Assembly: GCA_045576855.1 (NCBI GenBank) | Contig: JAZNHG010000031.1 | Span: forward strand, 1 to 64,000 | Reading direction: 5' to 3' | DNA: 64,000 nucleotides | Source of the DNA: Colimorpha sp045576855 | GTDB taxonomy: Bacteria > Bacteroidota > Bacteroidia > Bacteroidales > P3 | Shown: in pieces, positions 18,113 through 26,604 of the stretch | How the letters are laid out: every line of letters starts with the position of its first letter | Numbering within the stretch: the stretch's first letter is position 1 | Made by a program: the position numbers and the translations under genes | Notes under the pieces: generated by a model | What the model was told of the DNA's origin: nothing | What the model saw: only the letters and a program-made list of their open reading frames with translations | Databases searched by the model: none

Positions 18113-19678
18113 CTATTCGACGCGCGAACCGAGGCGGTCCATAGCGCAGCGGAAGCCAATCCAGGAGGTCGAACGGTTCTGGTCGTAGTAGCGGCGGGTG
18201 CCGGCCTGCAGGTAGTAGGCGCGGTCCTTCCAGCTGCCGCCCTTCACCACGCGCACCTTGTTGTTCACCAGGCTGGAGGTGGGGTTCTCCTTCTGGTTGT
18301 CGGTGATGCGGCGGTACATGCGGTTGGTAGACTCGTCGTCGGGGCTCATGGCGTCTTCGTCCTCTTCAACCTCTTCTTCCTCGACCACCTCTTCCTCGTC
18401 GCCGTACTCTTCTTCCTCTTCGTCTACGGCATCCTGCCAGTCGTCGAGGTTAGAGGCGCGGTCGCCATCGAGGTAGTTCACGTTGTTGGCCTGGCGGTAG
18501 TTGCGGCGGTTGGCCTGGAAGTCGACCTCTTTGTACTTAATCATACCGTCGTCGCCAATGAAGACTTCATTGTCCTCGTCCAGCTCGGGAGTGCGGTAGA
18601 TGTTGCCACGGAAGGGGTCCATATCGTCGGCGCCGACGGGCTGGACGGTCTTACGATAGACATCCATGCACCATTCGCTGACGTTGCCGGCCATGTTGTA
18701 CAGACCGTAGTCGTTGGGGAAGTACCATTTCACGGGGCAGGTGTAGTCCCAACCGTCGTTCAGGTTGCCAGCCACACCCATAGCGTCGCCGCGGGTGCGC
18801 TTGAAGTTGGCCAGGAACTGACCGTAGTATTTCTTGTTGGCCGAGCGCAGGCTGTGGCCAGCCCAAGGATAGGTCTTGTGCTCGGTGACGCGCTCGTCGT
18901 AGGTGTTGCCAATCATACCCAGAGCGGCAAACTCCCACTCGGCCTCGGTAGGCAGTCGGTAGTAGGGGTAGAGGATACCGTCGGCCTTGCGCACCTGGCG
19001 CTCCTCGCCGCCGGCGGCGGGGTTGTAGTCGGTCAGGCCGCGGCGGGTCTCGCCCTCGTAGCGGCCGGCCAGATAGACGTCGGTCTGGAAGGCGTTGGTA
19101 CCCAGATTCTCTTGGTCGAGCATGATGATGCCCTCATAGACGAGGACCATCTCGTTGACACGGTCGGTACGCCACACGCAGTACTGCTGTGCCTGCTCCC
19201 AGCTGACGCCCACCACGGGATAGTCGGCATAGTTGGGGCTGCGGAAGTAGTAGTCGACAAAGCCTTCACGCCAGGCCAGCTTGTCGCGCCAGCAGGCGGT
19301 GTCGGGCATGATGGCGGCCACCTTCTCGGGATATTCCTCACCGTAGGCGCGCTCCATCCAGTAGACGAACTCGCCGTAGTCGAGGTTGCTCACCTCGCAT
19401 TCGTCCATGTAGAACGAGCTGACGGTGACGGTGTGGGGGGTGTTGTTCCAGCTGTAGCGCGGATCTTCGCTGACGTGGCCCATCACGAACGAGCCGCCTT
19501 CGATGAATACCAGGCCGGGCGCCGCGTCCTGCTCGGGATAGCCCGACACGTCGTAGCCGCCCCACTCGGGGTCGTTGTAGTTCCAACCCGTGGTGGCCGA
19601 CTGGCCTGCGTTGTTGGAGCATCCGGCCAGCAGCAGGCCCGCTGCCAGCAGCATGAATGAAAATCTGCTAATCTTCAT
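18113..19678 (-). CDS. porK: T9SS ring lipoprotein PorK/GldK
   Basis: 521 residues. Lipoprotein signal with lipobox LAGC (Cys20). The rest is an FGE/SUMF1-type fold (FIEGGSFVMGHV; VVGVSWEQAQQYCVWRTDRV; RLPTEAEWEFAA; MAGNVSEWCMDV; VKGGSWKDRAYYLQAGTRRY; IGFRCAMDRLG), the signature of PorK/GldK. PorK forms the periplasmic ring of the T9SS with PorN. Before the last conserved block there is a highly acidic run of about 30 residues (DEEEEEYGDEEEVVEEEE). It is preceded by porP, 77 bases upstream. The usual following genes porL, porM and porN are absent here. Confidence 0.9.
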   Translation of the reverse strand: MKISRFSFMLLAAGLLLAGCSNNAGQSATTGWNYNDPEWGGYDVSGYPEQDAAPGLVFIEGGSFVMGHVSEDPRYSWNNTPHTVTVSSFYMDECEVSNLDYGEFVYWMERAYGEEYPEKVAAIMPDTACWRDKLAWREGFVDYYFRSPNYADYPVVGVSWEQAQQYCVWRTDRVNEMVLVYEGIIMLDQENLGTNAFQTDVYLAGRYEGETRRGLTDYNPAAGGEERQVRKADGILYPYYRLPTEAEWEFAALGMIGNTYDERVTEHKTYPWAGHSLRSANKKYYGQFLANFKRTRGDAMGVAGNLNDGWDYTCPVKWYFPNDYGLYNMAGNVSEWCMDVYRKTVQPVGADDMDPFRGNIYRTPELDEDNEVFIGDDGMIKYKEVDFQANRRNYRQANNVNYLDGDRASNLDDWQDAVDEEEEEYGDEEEVVEEEEVEEDEDAMSPDDESTNRMYRRITDNQKENPTSSLVNNKVRVVKGGSWKDRAYYLQAGTRRYYDQNRSTSWIGFRCAMDRLGSRVE

Positions 19679-19755
19679 ATTGTTGTCTTTTGTGTTATTC
19701 CTATTACTATTTTACTATATAACGCAATTCTGCGCTTTTTGTTTCACTTTGCTTC

Positions 19756-20784
19756 TTAGAACGACGGGCAGCGGATGGCTTTCACCTTCTTCTTTTGCTC
19801 GGGCACCGGCAGCATCAGTCCCACCGTCAGCTCGTGGCTGCCGGCCGTGCTGTTGGCCAGTTTCGACACCGTGACGTCGTAGCTGTAGCCCACTTTGAAA
19901 TAGTCCTGCTGCACGCCCACCTGGAAGATGAAGGCGTCGATATTCTGCGTGCCGTGGCGGAACCACACGCCCACCAGGAAGGGCACCCAGTCCAGATAGA
20001 GGCCATAGTTGAAGTAATGCAGGCCACCCTGATACTGATAGACCAGATTGGGCGAGATGATGGGCGAGCCGAAACCCAGCGACGACTGGCGGCGGCTCTC
20101 CTCGGCCACATTGAACATGGCGCCGCCATGCACGGTGAGCTTCATCGGCACGCGGTCTTCGGAATAGAAGCCCTGGTTGGGCTGCGTCAGGTGGGCGGCT
20201 GCCAATCCGGCATACCAGTTCGTGCCACTGACGAGCATACCGGCATCGAAGTCAAGAGCATACAGGCTGAAGGCATCGGGCTGCTGCACACCGTCCAGAC
20301 CGTAGGTGAAACCCAGATTGGGGTCTATCTGGCCGGGGAAGCGCAGATAGGAGTTCCAGTTGAGCGAATGGTTGACCAGCGAAGCCTGCAGACCGGCGCT
20401 CATGCGGATGTCGCGGGTGAGCTGGAAATGGAAGGCATACATGATACCCAACATGCTGGAAGTCAGTGCGCCGTGGTCACCCTGACGGTCCGTCAGCACG
20501 ATGGCGCCCACACCGCCGTGCAGGGCGTCGATGTACTGGTCATACGAGGCAGAGACGGTGGTGAAGGCACTCACCAAACCGGGCCACTGCGCACGGTAGC
20601 TCAGCGAAATGCGGGGGGCCACCGCCGAACCGGCAAAAGCGGGGTTCAGATAGAGCGGATTGGCATAGAACTGCGAGAATCCAATATCCTGTGCACCGGC
20701 GTGGCCCGCTGTCAGCAGCAACGCACCCAGGAGCACGGTTTTCAGTCCTTGTTTTATCTGTTTCTTCAGCATATTATTGGCCAA
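19756..20784 (-). CDS. porP: T9SS outer-membrane protein, PorP/SprF family
   Basis: 342 residues with a signal peptide (cut after AGA near 32) and a predicted outer-membrane beta barrel. Family motifs seen: IGFSQFYANPLYLNPAFAGS at the N-terminus, RISLSYRAQWPG and a Tyr-rich barrel with FKVGYSYDVTVSKL near the C-terminus. The C-terminus (KKKVKAIRCPSF) matches the ending typical of PorP. PorP helps assemble the T9SS or anchor cargo at the outer membrane. It is the first gene of a porP-porK-ostA-like run, transcribed away from the fucosidase gene. Confidence 0.9.
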   Translation of the reverse strand: MANNMLKKQIKQGLKTVLLGALLLTAGHAGAQDIGFSQFYANPLYLNPAFAGSAVAPRISLSYRAQWPGLVSAFTTVSASYDQYIDALHGGVGAIVLTDRQGDHGALTSSMLGIMYAFHFQLTRDIRMSAGLQASLVNHSLNWNSYLRFPGQIDPNLGFTYGLDGVQQPDAFSLYALDFDAGMLVSGTNWYAGLAAAHLTQPNQGFYSEDRVPMKLTVHGGAMFNVAEESRRQSSLGFGSPIISPNLVYQYQGGLHYFNYGLYLDWVPFLVGVWFRHGTQNIDAFIFQVGVQQDYFKVGYSYDVTVSKLANSTAGSHELTVGLMLPVPEQKKKVKAIRCPSF

Positions 20785-21037
20785 TTATCAAAACGCAATA
20801 TTACGAAGTTTTTTCGATATGGAAAAATTTTCTACAAAAATAATTTATATCACACTGTATTTCAACACTATAATTTTCCACCTCGAACGTCCCGCCGCCG
20901 CACAAAAAGTGGCCTGCGAAGGCCCGTTTTCGCATTTTTGGCCCTTCGCACGACACCTGTTTTCCATCGGCAAAGCACCCCGTCGGCGGCCACCCAACCT
21001 CCATCCTTCCCTCCTCCACCGACCGTCCGTCGAGGCT

Positions 21038-21333
21038 TCCGAAATGTTAAAATGCAAGGATGGTGGTAGGATGGTGGTAGGTTGATGGTAGGATGGTGGT
21101 AGGATGACACCCTTCGGGTATGTGTCCAGTGTGCAGTGTTCAGTCTTCAGCGGTCTGCGGAGAAGAGACTGCCGCATGCATCATACACACCTAAGACTAA
21201 GCACCTTACACCGACACGACACACTAAACACAGAACACTGCTCACCGAACACCACACATTGTACGTTGCTCACTGAACACTGCACACTGAACACTGAATA
21301 AATCCCTCTCAGTGTGCGGTTGGATTTTGCAAA
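21038..21333 (-). repeat. Composite 11-mer element, copy B
   Basis: In inverse orientation: TCCGAAATGTTAA at 21038-21050, five 11-mers at 21051-21105 (the first a TGCA variant, AATGCAAGGAT), and the other conserved end (CTCTCAGTGTGC ... TTGGATTTTGCAAA) reaching 21333. The interior holds CACTGAA-type heptamers as inverted arms: 17 bases at 21126-21142 are the exact reverse complement of 21272-21288. It lies between divergent porP and the fucosidase gene. Confidence 0.9.
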
Positions 21334-21376
21334 TCTTTTTTCTTAAAAATATATAAATGCGACCGCCATGAATCAA

Positions 21377-21745
21377 ATATTCTCCTGCTCGCCTGCGGTT
21401 ACGCGGAGCGCAATAATCTATAAGATTTATGGATTTCTACCCGCAGGGCTAGGGTGTCTGTTGATGTATAGATATTCTCCTGCTCGCCTGCGGCGTCGCG
21501 AGATCTTGTGGATCTTGTAGATTATTCCGCCTGCGGCGGTTACGCGAAGCGCAATAATCTATTAAGATTTATGGATTTCTGCCCGCAGGGCTAGGGTGTC
21601 TGTTGATGTATAGATATTCGCCTGCTCGCCTGCGGCGTCGCGAGATCTTGTGGATCTTGTAGATTATTCCGCCTGCGGCGGTTACGCGAAGCGCAATAAT
21701 CTATAAGATTTATGGATTTCTGCCCGCAGGGCTAGGCGTTTATTG
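21377..21745. repeat. 142-bp palindromic tandem repeat (2.6 copies)
   Basis: Units begin at ATATTC at 21377, 21472 and 21614. The first is 95 bp and lacks an internal block of about 47 bp; the second is 142 bp and the third about 140 bp. Each full unit has AGATTATT ... AATAATCT arms (for example 21519-21526 and 21553-21560) around a GC-rich centre (CCGCCTGCGGCGG), a REP-like hairpin, and ends GCCCGCAGGGCTAGG. No coding potential is seen. The array fills the gap before the fucosidase promoter. Confidence 0.85.
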
Positions 21746-21811
21746 ATTTATTGAAACACACTGAATCCTCTGCTTTTTATCATTTTTTATCCGCATGTTG
21801 GGAAAAAGTCG

Positions 21812-21819
21812 TATCTTTG
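21812..21819 (+). promoter_or_regulatory. -7 box of the fucosidase promoter
   Basis: TATCTTTG matches TAnnTTTG. It ends only 4 bases before the ATG at 21824, so the predicted transcript would be leaderless or nearly so. The -33 region is T-rich but lacks a clear TTTG. Confidence 0.6.
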
Positions 21820-21823
21820 CACC

Positions 21824-23245
21824 ATGAAAACCACACTCCGACATCGCCCTCTGCAACTGCCGCTGGCAGCCCTGGCCCTGCTGACGGCCCTCGGCTGCAC
21901 GGCCCCCGCCCCCAAGCCTTTCGGTCCCGTGCCCACCGATGCACAACTGGCCTGGCAACGCATGGAAATCAACATGTTCTGTCATTTCGGACCCAACACC
22001 TTCACGGGTGCCGAATGGGGGTCGGGACGCGAACGCGGCGAAGTCTTCGCCCCGAGGCGTCTGGACTGCGCCCAGTGGGTCGACGTGGCCGCGCAGGCCG
22101 GCATGGGCGGCATCATCCTCACCGCCAAGCACCACGACGGCTTCTGCCTCTGGCCCAGCCACTTCAGCACACATACCGTCCCGGATTCGCTCGACGTGCT
22201 GCGCCAATTTGTCGATGCCTGCCGGGGCAAAGTGAAAGCAGGCGTATACATCTCTCCTTGGGACCGAAACCACCCGACCTATGGCACCGATGCCTACAAC
22301 GAGGTATTTGTCAACACACTGAAGGAAGTGCATACCAACTACGGTCCATTCTTCGAGCAGTGGTTCGACGGTGCCTGCGGGGAAGGGCCCAACGGCAAGA
22401 AGCAGCGCTACGACTGGCCCCGTTTCATGCAGACCATGCACTCTCTCAATCCCCAGGCTGTCATCTTCAGCGACATCGGGCCCGGCTGCCGCTGGGTGGG
22501 CAACGAACAGGGCCACTGCGGCGACCCCTGCTGGAGCACACTCAATACCGAAGGGGCAACACCATCTGACAACAAACCCGCCCCTTCCGAGCTGGAGACC
22601 GGCCACAAGGGCGGAGCCCATTGGGTGCCCGCCGAGGTTGATGTCTCCATCCGCCCCGGCTGGTTCTGGCACCCACAGGAGCACCCCAAGTCGGTGGACG
22701 AGCTGATGGAGATATACTACAACAGCGTGGGCCGCAACGGCCTGCTGCTGCTCAACGTGCCTCCGGATACAAACGGACGCATCAGTGCCGAGGACAGCGC
22801 CGTGCTGGTGGCCTTCCGCGCCGAACGCGACCGCATCTTTTCCAAAGACCTGGCGCAGGGAGCACGCGTTCGCGCCCGCCATCGCACTGGCTACCGGGCA
22901 GCCAACGTGCTCGACACCGCCTATCACACCTACTGGGCAGCCACCTCCAACGACGCCACCTTGACCATCGAGCTCGACTCCGTGGCCGAATTCGACATCA
23001 TCGAGATACAGGAATACATACCCCTCGGCCAGCGAGTGACATCCGTGGGCCTCTCCCTCGACGAAGGCGATGGCGTGTATCCGCAGACCACACCGGACCA
23101 TCCGCTCTGCACCACCGTGGGCTACAAGCGTCTTATCCGCTGCGACAACGGCGAGCATTGGCGCACCGACCACCTGGAGCTACACTTCCACGCCCTAGCT
23201 CCACCTGTCATCAACCGCATAGCACTCTACAATTCAGCTAAATGA
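21824..23245 (+). CDS. Alpha-L-fucosidase, GH29, lipoprotein
   Basis: 473 residues. Lipoprotein signal with Cys25 (LTALGC). GH29 hallmarks: WQRMEINMFCHFGPNTFTG, ILTAKHHDGFCLWPS, and WFDGACG, in which Asp182 is the expected nucleophile. The acid/base residue is less conserved in this family. A C-terminal beta-sandwich follows (about 345-473), as in GH29B-type enzymes that act on branched Lewis-type fucose. It is probably anchored to the cell envelope and releases fucose from mucin or milk-type glycans. Its TGA overlaps the next start (ATGA), so it is coupled to the M23 peptidase gene. Confidence 0.92.
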   Translation: MKTTLRHRPLQLPLAALALLTALGCTAPAPKPFGPVPTDAQLAWQRMEINMFCHFGPNTFTGAEWGSGRERGEVFAPRRLDCAQWVDVAAQAGMGGIILTAKHHDGFCLWPSHFSTHTVPDSLDVLRQFVDACRGKVKAGVYISPWDRNHPTYGTDAYNEVFVNTLKEVHTNYGPFFEQWFDGACGEGPNGKKQRYDWPRFMQTMHSLNPQAVIFSDIGPGCRWVGNEQGHCGDPCWSTLNTEGATPSDNKPAPSELETGHKGGAHWVPAEVDVSIRPGWFWHPQEHPKSVDELMEIYYNSVGRNGLLLLNVPPDTNGRISAEDSAVLVAFRAERDRIFSKDLAQGARVRARHRTGYRAANVLDTAYHTYWAATSNDATLTIELDSVAEFDIIEIQEYIPLGQRVTSVGLSLDEGDGVYPQTTPDHPLCTTVGYKRLIRCDNGEHWRTDHLELHFHALAPPVINRIALYNSAK

Positions 23246-24915
23246 ATAGAATACTCAAAATACTGGCCTGCATCAGCCTCGCTCTCCACTCTCCACTCCC
23301 CGCTCTCCACTCGCAGGAGCTGCCGCAGGGCTACTTCCGCAATCCGCTGGGGTCTGATATTGGACTGAGCGCCACCTTCGCCGAGTTCCGCACGGGCCAC
23401 TTCCACGCCGGCATCGACATACGCACCGGCGGTGCCGTCGACCAGCCCGTCTACGCCGCGGCCGACGGCTACGTGGCCAAGGTGAGCATCTCGCCCTGGG
23501 GCGGCGGCAAGATACTATATATCACGCATTCTAACGGATACACCTCGGTCTACATGCACCTCAACAGCTATGTCGGCGCCATCGGCAAGGCTGTCATCAA
23601 GGAGCAGTATGCGCAACGCAGCTACAGCATCACCAAACTCTTCGCCCCCGGCGAGTTGCCGGTGAAGAAAGGGCAGCTGGTAGCCCACAGCGGCAACACC
23701 GGCAGCAGCGGCGGCCCGCACCTGCATTTCGAGTTGCGGCAGGGTGGCATGGCCGACCTCCACACCCACGCCACCACCATCAACCCGCTGCTCTTCGGCC
23801 TCCCCTACCGCGACGGCATCGACCCCACCATCCGCGGCGTGCGCGTCTACCCCGAAGGCGGCGAGCCTGTCGAGGTGGACAAGGACAATACCGTCACTGT
23901 CAGCGGCCCGTTCTACCTGGGTGTCTACGCCACCGACGCCGCCGAGGGCAGCACGGCCAAGAACGGCCCCGACCGCGTGGAGGTGCTGCTCGACGGCACC
24001 CCCTTCTTCGTCTACACCACCGAGCGCTTCCCGCTCGACAGTAGCCGCATGGTCAACGCACTGCTCGATTACCCGCTCTTCGCCCGCACCCGCCAGCCCC
24101 ATCTCCTCACACGTGCCCTGCCGGGTGCCGAAGGTCCCTGGATACAGCAGCGTGTGGGCGACGGCATCTTCCGCCTGCGCCCCGGCTCGACTCACCATAT
24201 CGGCATCCGCGTGCTGGACATCAAGGGCAACGTAGCCGAGCGCACCATCACGGTCGTCACCAGCCAGAATTCCCAAGGCCGTCAGGTTGCCGACACCCCT
24301 GCACGTACAGCCAAGTACGACCGTCCATTCAGCATTCAGCAATCCACATTCAGCATTCAACTACCGGCATTCACACTCTATGCCGACGACCGGCTTGACT
24401 GCTCTGCCAGCGGGACCACCGTGCAGGTCAACCCGACGGTGAACCAGATACCACCCCACCTGGCCTACACGCTGGGCATCAAAGGAACGCTGCCCGGCGT
24501 ACCGCAGCAGAAGACGGTGGTGGTGCGTGTAACGCGTATGCCAGGCAGCGTCAAGCACACGGCCTGCAAGACCGACCATGCCGACGGCTGGCACAAGGCA
24601 CAGGTCCGCGACTGGGGCGAGTTCACCCTGGCCGCCGACACCACGGCGCCCGTTGTGCGACCGGTCAACTTCAGCGAAGGCAAACCTCTCAAGTCAAGCA
24701 CCATAAGACTGAAAGCCAGCGACAACCTGAGTGGCATAGAGACCTACCACTGCTACCTCAACGGCAGCTGGATACTGGCCGAATACGATGGCAAGACGGC
24801 CACACTCTCCATCGACGCCAGCGGCAAGCTACAGAGCGGAGCAAACAAACTGCGCGTCGAGGTGACCGACGCCGTGGGCAACGTCACCGACCTCACTTGG
24901 ACAATCCAAAAATAA
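23242..24915 (+). CDS. M23 family (LytM-type) metallopeptidase with heptamer-encoded signal region
   Basis: 557 residues. The LytM zinc site is complete: GHFHAGIDIRTGG (His about 54, Asp about 58) and GPHLHFELRQGG (His160, His162). It probably cleaves peptidoglycan crosslinks in the periplasm. The C-terminal part (about 215-557) has Ig-like or extracellular beta domains. The hydrophobic leader (MNRILKILACISLALHSPLP) has its second half encoded by CTCCACT-type heptamers (23281-23315). A second short array (24325-24372) encodes FSIQQSTFSIQ. Both are in frame here. It is coupled to the fucosidase gene by ATGA. Confidence 0.9.
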   Translation: MNRILKILACISLALHSPLPALHSQELPQGYFRNPLGSDIGLSATFAEFRTGHFHAGIDIRTGGAVDQPVYAAADGYVAKVSISPWGGGKILYITHSNGYTSVYMHLNSYVGAIGKAVIKEQYAQRSYSITKLFAPGELPVKKGQLVAHSGNTGSSGGPHLHFELRQGGMADLHTHATTINPLLFGLPYRDGIDPTIRGVRVYPEGGEPVEVDKDNTVTVSGPFYLGVYATDAAEGSTAKNGPDRVEVLLDGTPFFVYTTERFPLDSSRMVNALLDYPLFARTRQPHLLTRALPGAEGPWIQQRVGDGIFRLRPGSTHHIGIRVLDIKGNVAERTITVVTSQNSQGRQVADTPARTAKYDRPFSIQQSTFSIQLPAFTLYADDRLDCSASGTTVQVNPTVNQIPPHLAYTLGIKGTLPGVPQQKTVVVRVTRMPGSVKHTACKTDHADGWHKAQVRDWGEFTLAADTTAPVVRPVNFSEGKPLKSSTIRLKASDNLSGIETYHCYLNGSWILAEYDGKTATLSIDASGKLQSGANKLRVEVTDAVGNVTDLTWTIQK

Positions 24916-24923
24916 CATAACCT

Positions 24924-25430
24924 ATGCGAAAACGACACCTTTTGACCGCCGTCGCGCTGGGCTGCCTGCTGCTGACAGGCTGCATCCACGACGCGTGCGA
25001 CAATCTGTACGTCACCAGCGAAGTGTGGATAGCCAACGGCACGTCGGAACCGCTGTACTACACCTTCTCCGACACCCCGTATCTGACACCGGAGTGCTCG
25101 GTGAGACAACTGCCGGTGATGCTGGCCAATATCCTCGACTTCAAGCAGTTCAGTCCCACTCAGGTGATGACCGACCCCACCTATACCCCCAACGGACACC
25201 GTGGCAGCGGCGAGGAGTATGGTTACTATCCCTACATGCTCCTGCTGCGTTACGACAACAGCGTCGTGGCCTGCTACGACGTCAGCCGCGCTGCCCTGGC
25301 CAGTGCCGACTACCCCTGGTTCTCGACCAATGCCGACAGCACCGAGACCCGGCTCGACAGAGTTGAGGCTTGCCACGACTACGAGACCACCTATGTGTAC
25401 ACATATTACATAACCGACAGCATACTATGA
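24924..25430 (+). CDS. Hypothetical lipoprotein
   Basis: 168 residues. Lipobox LTGC with Cys20, after MRKRHLLTAVALGCLLL. The mature part resembles a small beta domain (VWIANGTSEPLYYTFSD ...) without motifs that I recognise. It starts 8 bases after the M23 gene, and its stop overlaps the next start as ATGA. The next protein has a similar opening (an N-G/A-T-x-E-x-LYY/W pattern), so the two may be distant paralogues. Function unknown. Confidence 0.75.
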   Translation: MRKRHLLTAVALGCLLLTGCIHDACDNLYVTSEVWIANGTSEPLYYTFSDTPYLTPECSVRQLPVMLANILDFKQFSPTQVMTDPTYTPNGHRGSGEEYGYYPYMLLLRYDNSVVACYDVSRAALASADYPWFSTNADSTETRLDRVEACHDYETTYVYTYYITDSIL

Positions 25431-25864
25431 AACGACTGATATTATTCACTGCCCTGGCCGCCCCGCTGCTGATGTGCTTCCAGTGCGGATGCGACGAGCC
25501 CGATACGATCACCCTCCTGCGACTGGAGAATGCCACCGGCGAAGAGCTCTACTGGAGCCGCTCAGCGCAGCCCTGGGCCAATGCCGACTGCCGCTGGCAG
25601 CGTCTCCCCGACTCGGTTTACCTATACTATAGTGAAAGCACATCGGCGGGCGAACAATTCAGGCACCATGTCGGTGGCGAGTACCTTCTGGTTGTAAATG
25701 CCGAGATGACACTGCGCGCCAGCTGGCCGACCGACAGCCTGCCCATGTCCAACAACGCCCGATGGGTTTCCGATACCACCCTATTGGAGACAACCAACTG
25801 CAACGGCATCCACCCGACGCAATACTCGCACACCTTTACCCTGGAGGCGAGCGACCTGCAATAA
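25427..25864 (+). CDS. Hypothetical exported protein, probable lipoprotein
   Basis: 145 residues from the ATG at 25427, which overlaps the upstream stop as ATGA; an upstream in-frame ATG at 25370 is rejected because it would bury the signal peptide. The leader MKRLILFTALAAPLLMCFQC is hydrophobic and is followed by GCDEP, with Cys residues near 17, 20 and 22; the lipobox is not canonical. The body (LRLENATGEELYWSRSAQPW ...) may be a paralogue of the preceding lipoprotein. It is last in the fucosidase run. Function unknown. Confidence 0.7.
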   Translation: MKRLILFTALAAPLLMCFQCGCDEPDTITLLRLENATGEELYWSRSAQPWANADCRWQRLPDSVYLYYSESTSAGEQFRHHVGGEYLLVVNAEMTLRASWPTDSLPMSNNARWVSDTTLLETTNCNGIHPTQYSHTFTLEASDLQ

Positions 25865-25868
25865 ACAA

Positions 25869-25899
25869 TAGAGGCTCGCCGTGTTACGGCGGGCCTCTA
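25869..25899. terminator. Bidirectional hairpin between convergent genes
   Basis: TAGAGGCTCGCCG, loop TGTTA, CGGCGGGCCTCTA: a 13-bp stem with one G-T pair. It sits just after the 25864 stop and before the DUF975 gene stop at 25919 on the other strand, so it can serve both. Confidence 0.75.
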
Positions 25900-25918
25900 C
25901 CATTCATGCGTCAGCCGA

Positions 25919-26542
25919 TTACTCCAGAGGTTGTTTCCGGCGCTCTCTCAGTTCGTCATAGAACTTGGCGTGCGAAGCCTCGATATAGGGCTGCAGCCAC
26001 AGGAAACCGATGCCGAACGTCAGGCAACACAGCAATGCCCAACCGATGAAGCTCAGGTCGAGGCAGAAGAGCTTCCATTTGTAGCCTTTCATCATCATAC
26101 GGCTTTCTTGAATACATCCTTCGGCATCCAGATCTTCCCGGTCGTGGGCAATGTAGGGCGTCATAGAATACGCATAGCCTTTGATGATACCGGGGATAAT
26201 AAACAATAGCGTCCACAGCAAGGTGTAGAGCAGCACCAGCAACGACACACCAAGGTATCGACCAAAGCGGTTGAAGACATTGAACTGGTCGCCTACCATC
26301 TCGCTGCTGTCCTCGCCACGCACCAAACGCAGAAAAGTCTGCTTGTAGCCGAATTCAAGCGGACAGAGCACCAGCAGACCTGCGAACGGGATGGACCCCG
26401 AGGCGGCACTAATAAGGCTGTAGACCAATGTAGTCAGTACTGGCTGCCCCCATTGTCCACTTAGCTTCTGACGCGCAGCGGTTCGGATTTCGCGGTTCGA
26501 CGGCATAGCAGCCGGAGCATTGGGATTGAAAGCTTCCTCCAT
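25919..26542 (-). CDS. DUF975 family integral membrane protein
   Basis: 207 residues with about five hydrophobic segments. The N-terminal NREIRTAARQKLSGQWGQPV and the central FGRYLGVSLLVLLYTLLWTL and IPGIIKGYAYSMTPYIAHD (an IPGI.K.Y.Y motif) are typical of DUF975. It is an inner-membrane protein of unknown function. It is downstream of rocD but separated from it by a hairpin. Confidence 0.85.
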   Translation of the reverse strand: MEEAFNPNAPAAMPSNREIRTAARQKLSGQWGQPVLTTLVYSLISAASGSIPFAGLLVLCPLEFGYKQTFLRLVRGEDSSEMVGDQFNVFNRFGRYLGVSLLVLLYTLLWTLLFIIPGIIKGYAYSMTPYIAHDREDLDAEGCIQESRMMMKGYKWKLFCLDLSFIGWALLCCLTFGIGFLWLQPYIEASHAKFYDELRERRKQPLE

Positions 26543-26562
26543 AGCATTATTTGTTTAATGAA

Positions 26563-26587
26563 GAGGGGCGGTATCGTGCCGCCCCTC
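26563..26587 (-). terminator. Terminator hairpin after rocD
   Basis: GAGGGGCGG (26563-26571) pairs with CCGCCCCTC (26579-26587), a 9-bp GC stem with a short loop, 18 bases past the rocD stop on the minus strand. The T run is poor. Confidence 0.7.
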
Positions 26588-26604
26588 AGGTTTACACGGT
26601 CTGT

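Noticed and set aside
18101..19660. Plus-strand 519-codon frame opposite porK
   Set aside because: Val/Ala/Gly-rich shadow of porK, no recognisable domain.
21740..23173. Minus-strand 477-codon frame opposite the fucosidase gene
   Set aside because: The GH29 protein on the plus strand carries all family motifs; the antisense product has none.
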